NCBI GenBank assembly: GCA_038363925.1
Contig: JAQQWL010000011.1
Location: 6,386,001-6,450,000, forward strand
Origin: Apiospora phragmitis
Taxonomy: Eukaryota > Ascomycota > Sordariomycetes > Amphisphaeriales > Apiosporaceae
Reading direction: 5' to 3'
DNA length: 64,000 bases
Part shown: piece after piece, positions 63,562 to 64,000 of the stretch
How positions within the stretch are numbered: position 1 is the first letter of the stretch
Layout: every line of letters starts with the position of its first letter
The notes under the pieces: generated by a model
What the model was told of the DNA's origin: nothing
Databases searched by the model: none
Seen by the model: the letters and a program-made list of their open reading frames with translations, nothing else
Translations under genes and position numbers: made by a program

Positions 63562-64000
63562 AGCGAATTGTCGTCACCGCACGCACAGCCGCCAGGTGGT
63601 TAAGAGAATGGATCAGGGAGCGGGACGAGCGGCTTCATCGGATTTGTGCATTTAACCTGGGATAGAGCTCTGTCATGTCATGTTATGGCCCATGGGAGAG
63701 AGAGAGGCGAAGCGAGGGCGGAATTGTTCTTTTATGAATCGGGGAAAGGTTGAATTGAACGATTTCTTGGTCCATTTGAGTTGAGGTATTGGTCCAAATC
63801 AATCTGTCCACCAGGTCCAGGTCCAGGTCCAGGGCCAGGGGTGGGCACCGTGGGCTGCTGTCCGTTCAGTTCTGCCACCTAAGCAAAGCATCCGCCAATG
63901 AGCAAATCCATCAATTGCAGCTAACGGCTACTCGGCGTTGCGGGTCTTGCTTCATGCGTACCTGCCTCTCTACAACTTACCTAGAGTAAGCGAGTAAGCA
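63562..64000. other. Upstream region of PIK1
   Basis: No gene supported; presumed PIK1 promoter. A (CCAGGT)n hexamer repeat with a degenerate last copy lies at 63811-63840. Confidence 0.5.
63811..63840. repeat. Hexamer repeat (CCAGGT)n
   Basis: About five copies of CCAGGT/CCAGGG in tandem. Confidence 0.8.

Overview
The window looks like nuclear DNA of a filamentous ascomycete, most likely a Sordariomycete; I cannot name the species. Genes carry short introns (about 45-150 bp) with GTAAGT-type donors, GCTAAC/CTAAC branch sites and CAG/TAG acceptors. The recognisable proteins are typical fungal orthologs: UBC9, asparagine synthetase, Zn(II)2Cys6 and TALE-homeobox regulators, NADH-cytochrome b5 reductase, a DUF3605 protein, SND2/TMEM208, Cdc27/APC3, histone H4, TRS20, mitochondrial mL60, CBP20, Nup82 and PIK1. 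I see no transposon, rRNA, tRNA or CRISPR array.

Layout. 1-7637: the tail of UBC9, a nine-exon asparagine synthetase carrying an internal stop and three frame breaks, and a caspase-like/rhodanese fusion, all on +. 7638-22668: about 15 kb with no credible coding sequence, rich in simple repeats and poly-G runs. 22669-24035: a TALE (KN-type) homeodomain gene. 24036-29675: a second gene-poor stretch of 5.6 kb. 29676-32733: a Zn(II)2Cys6 transcription factor. 33849-35775 (-): an acidic, disordered protein with a PP1-docking-like motif. 38059-53672: a compact housekeeping block with three divergent pairs that could share promoters (CBR1/DUF3605, SND2/CDC27, TRS20/mL60) plus CBP20/NUP82, and histone H4 in the middle. 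55185-63561: a proline-rich unknown protein, an unknown two-exon gene and PIK1.

There is no single pathway. The left part is dominated by regulators sitting in large non-coding territories and the right part by essential cell-biology genes packed closely.

Two things stand out. First, conserved genes are repeatedly broken by single-base gains or losses, mostly in short homopolymers (at least a dozen). This looks like residual assembly error rather than pseudogenisation, so I annotate these genes across the breaks; the asparagine synthetase also has a base substitution that creates a stop and needs separate checking. Second, the CDC27 and histone H4 genes share a composite upstream element (TTAATTATTT then ACCGCGACC) at nearly the same distance from their start codons.
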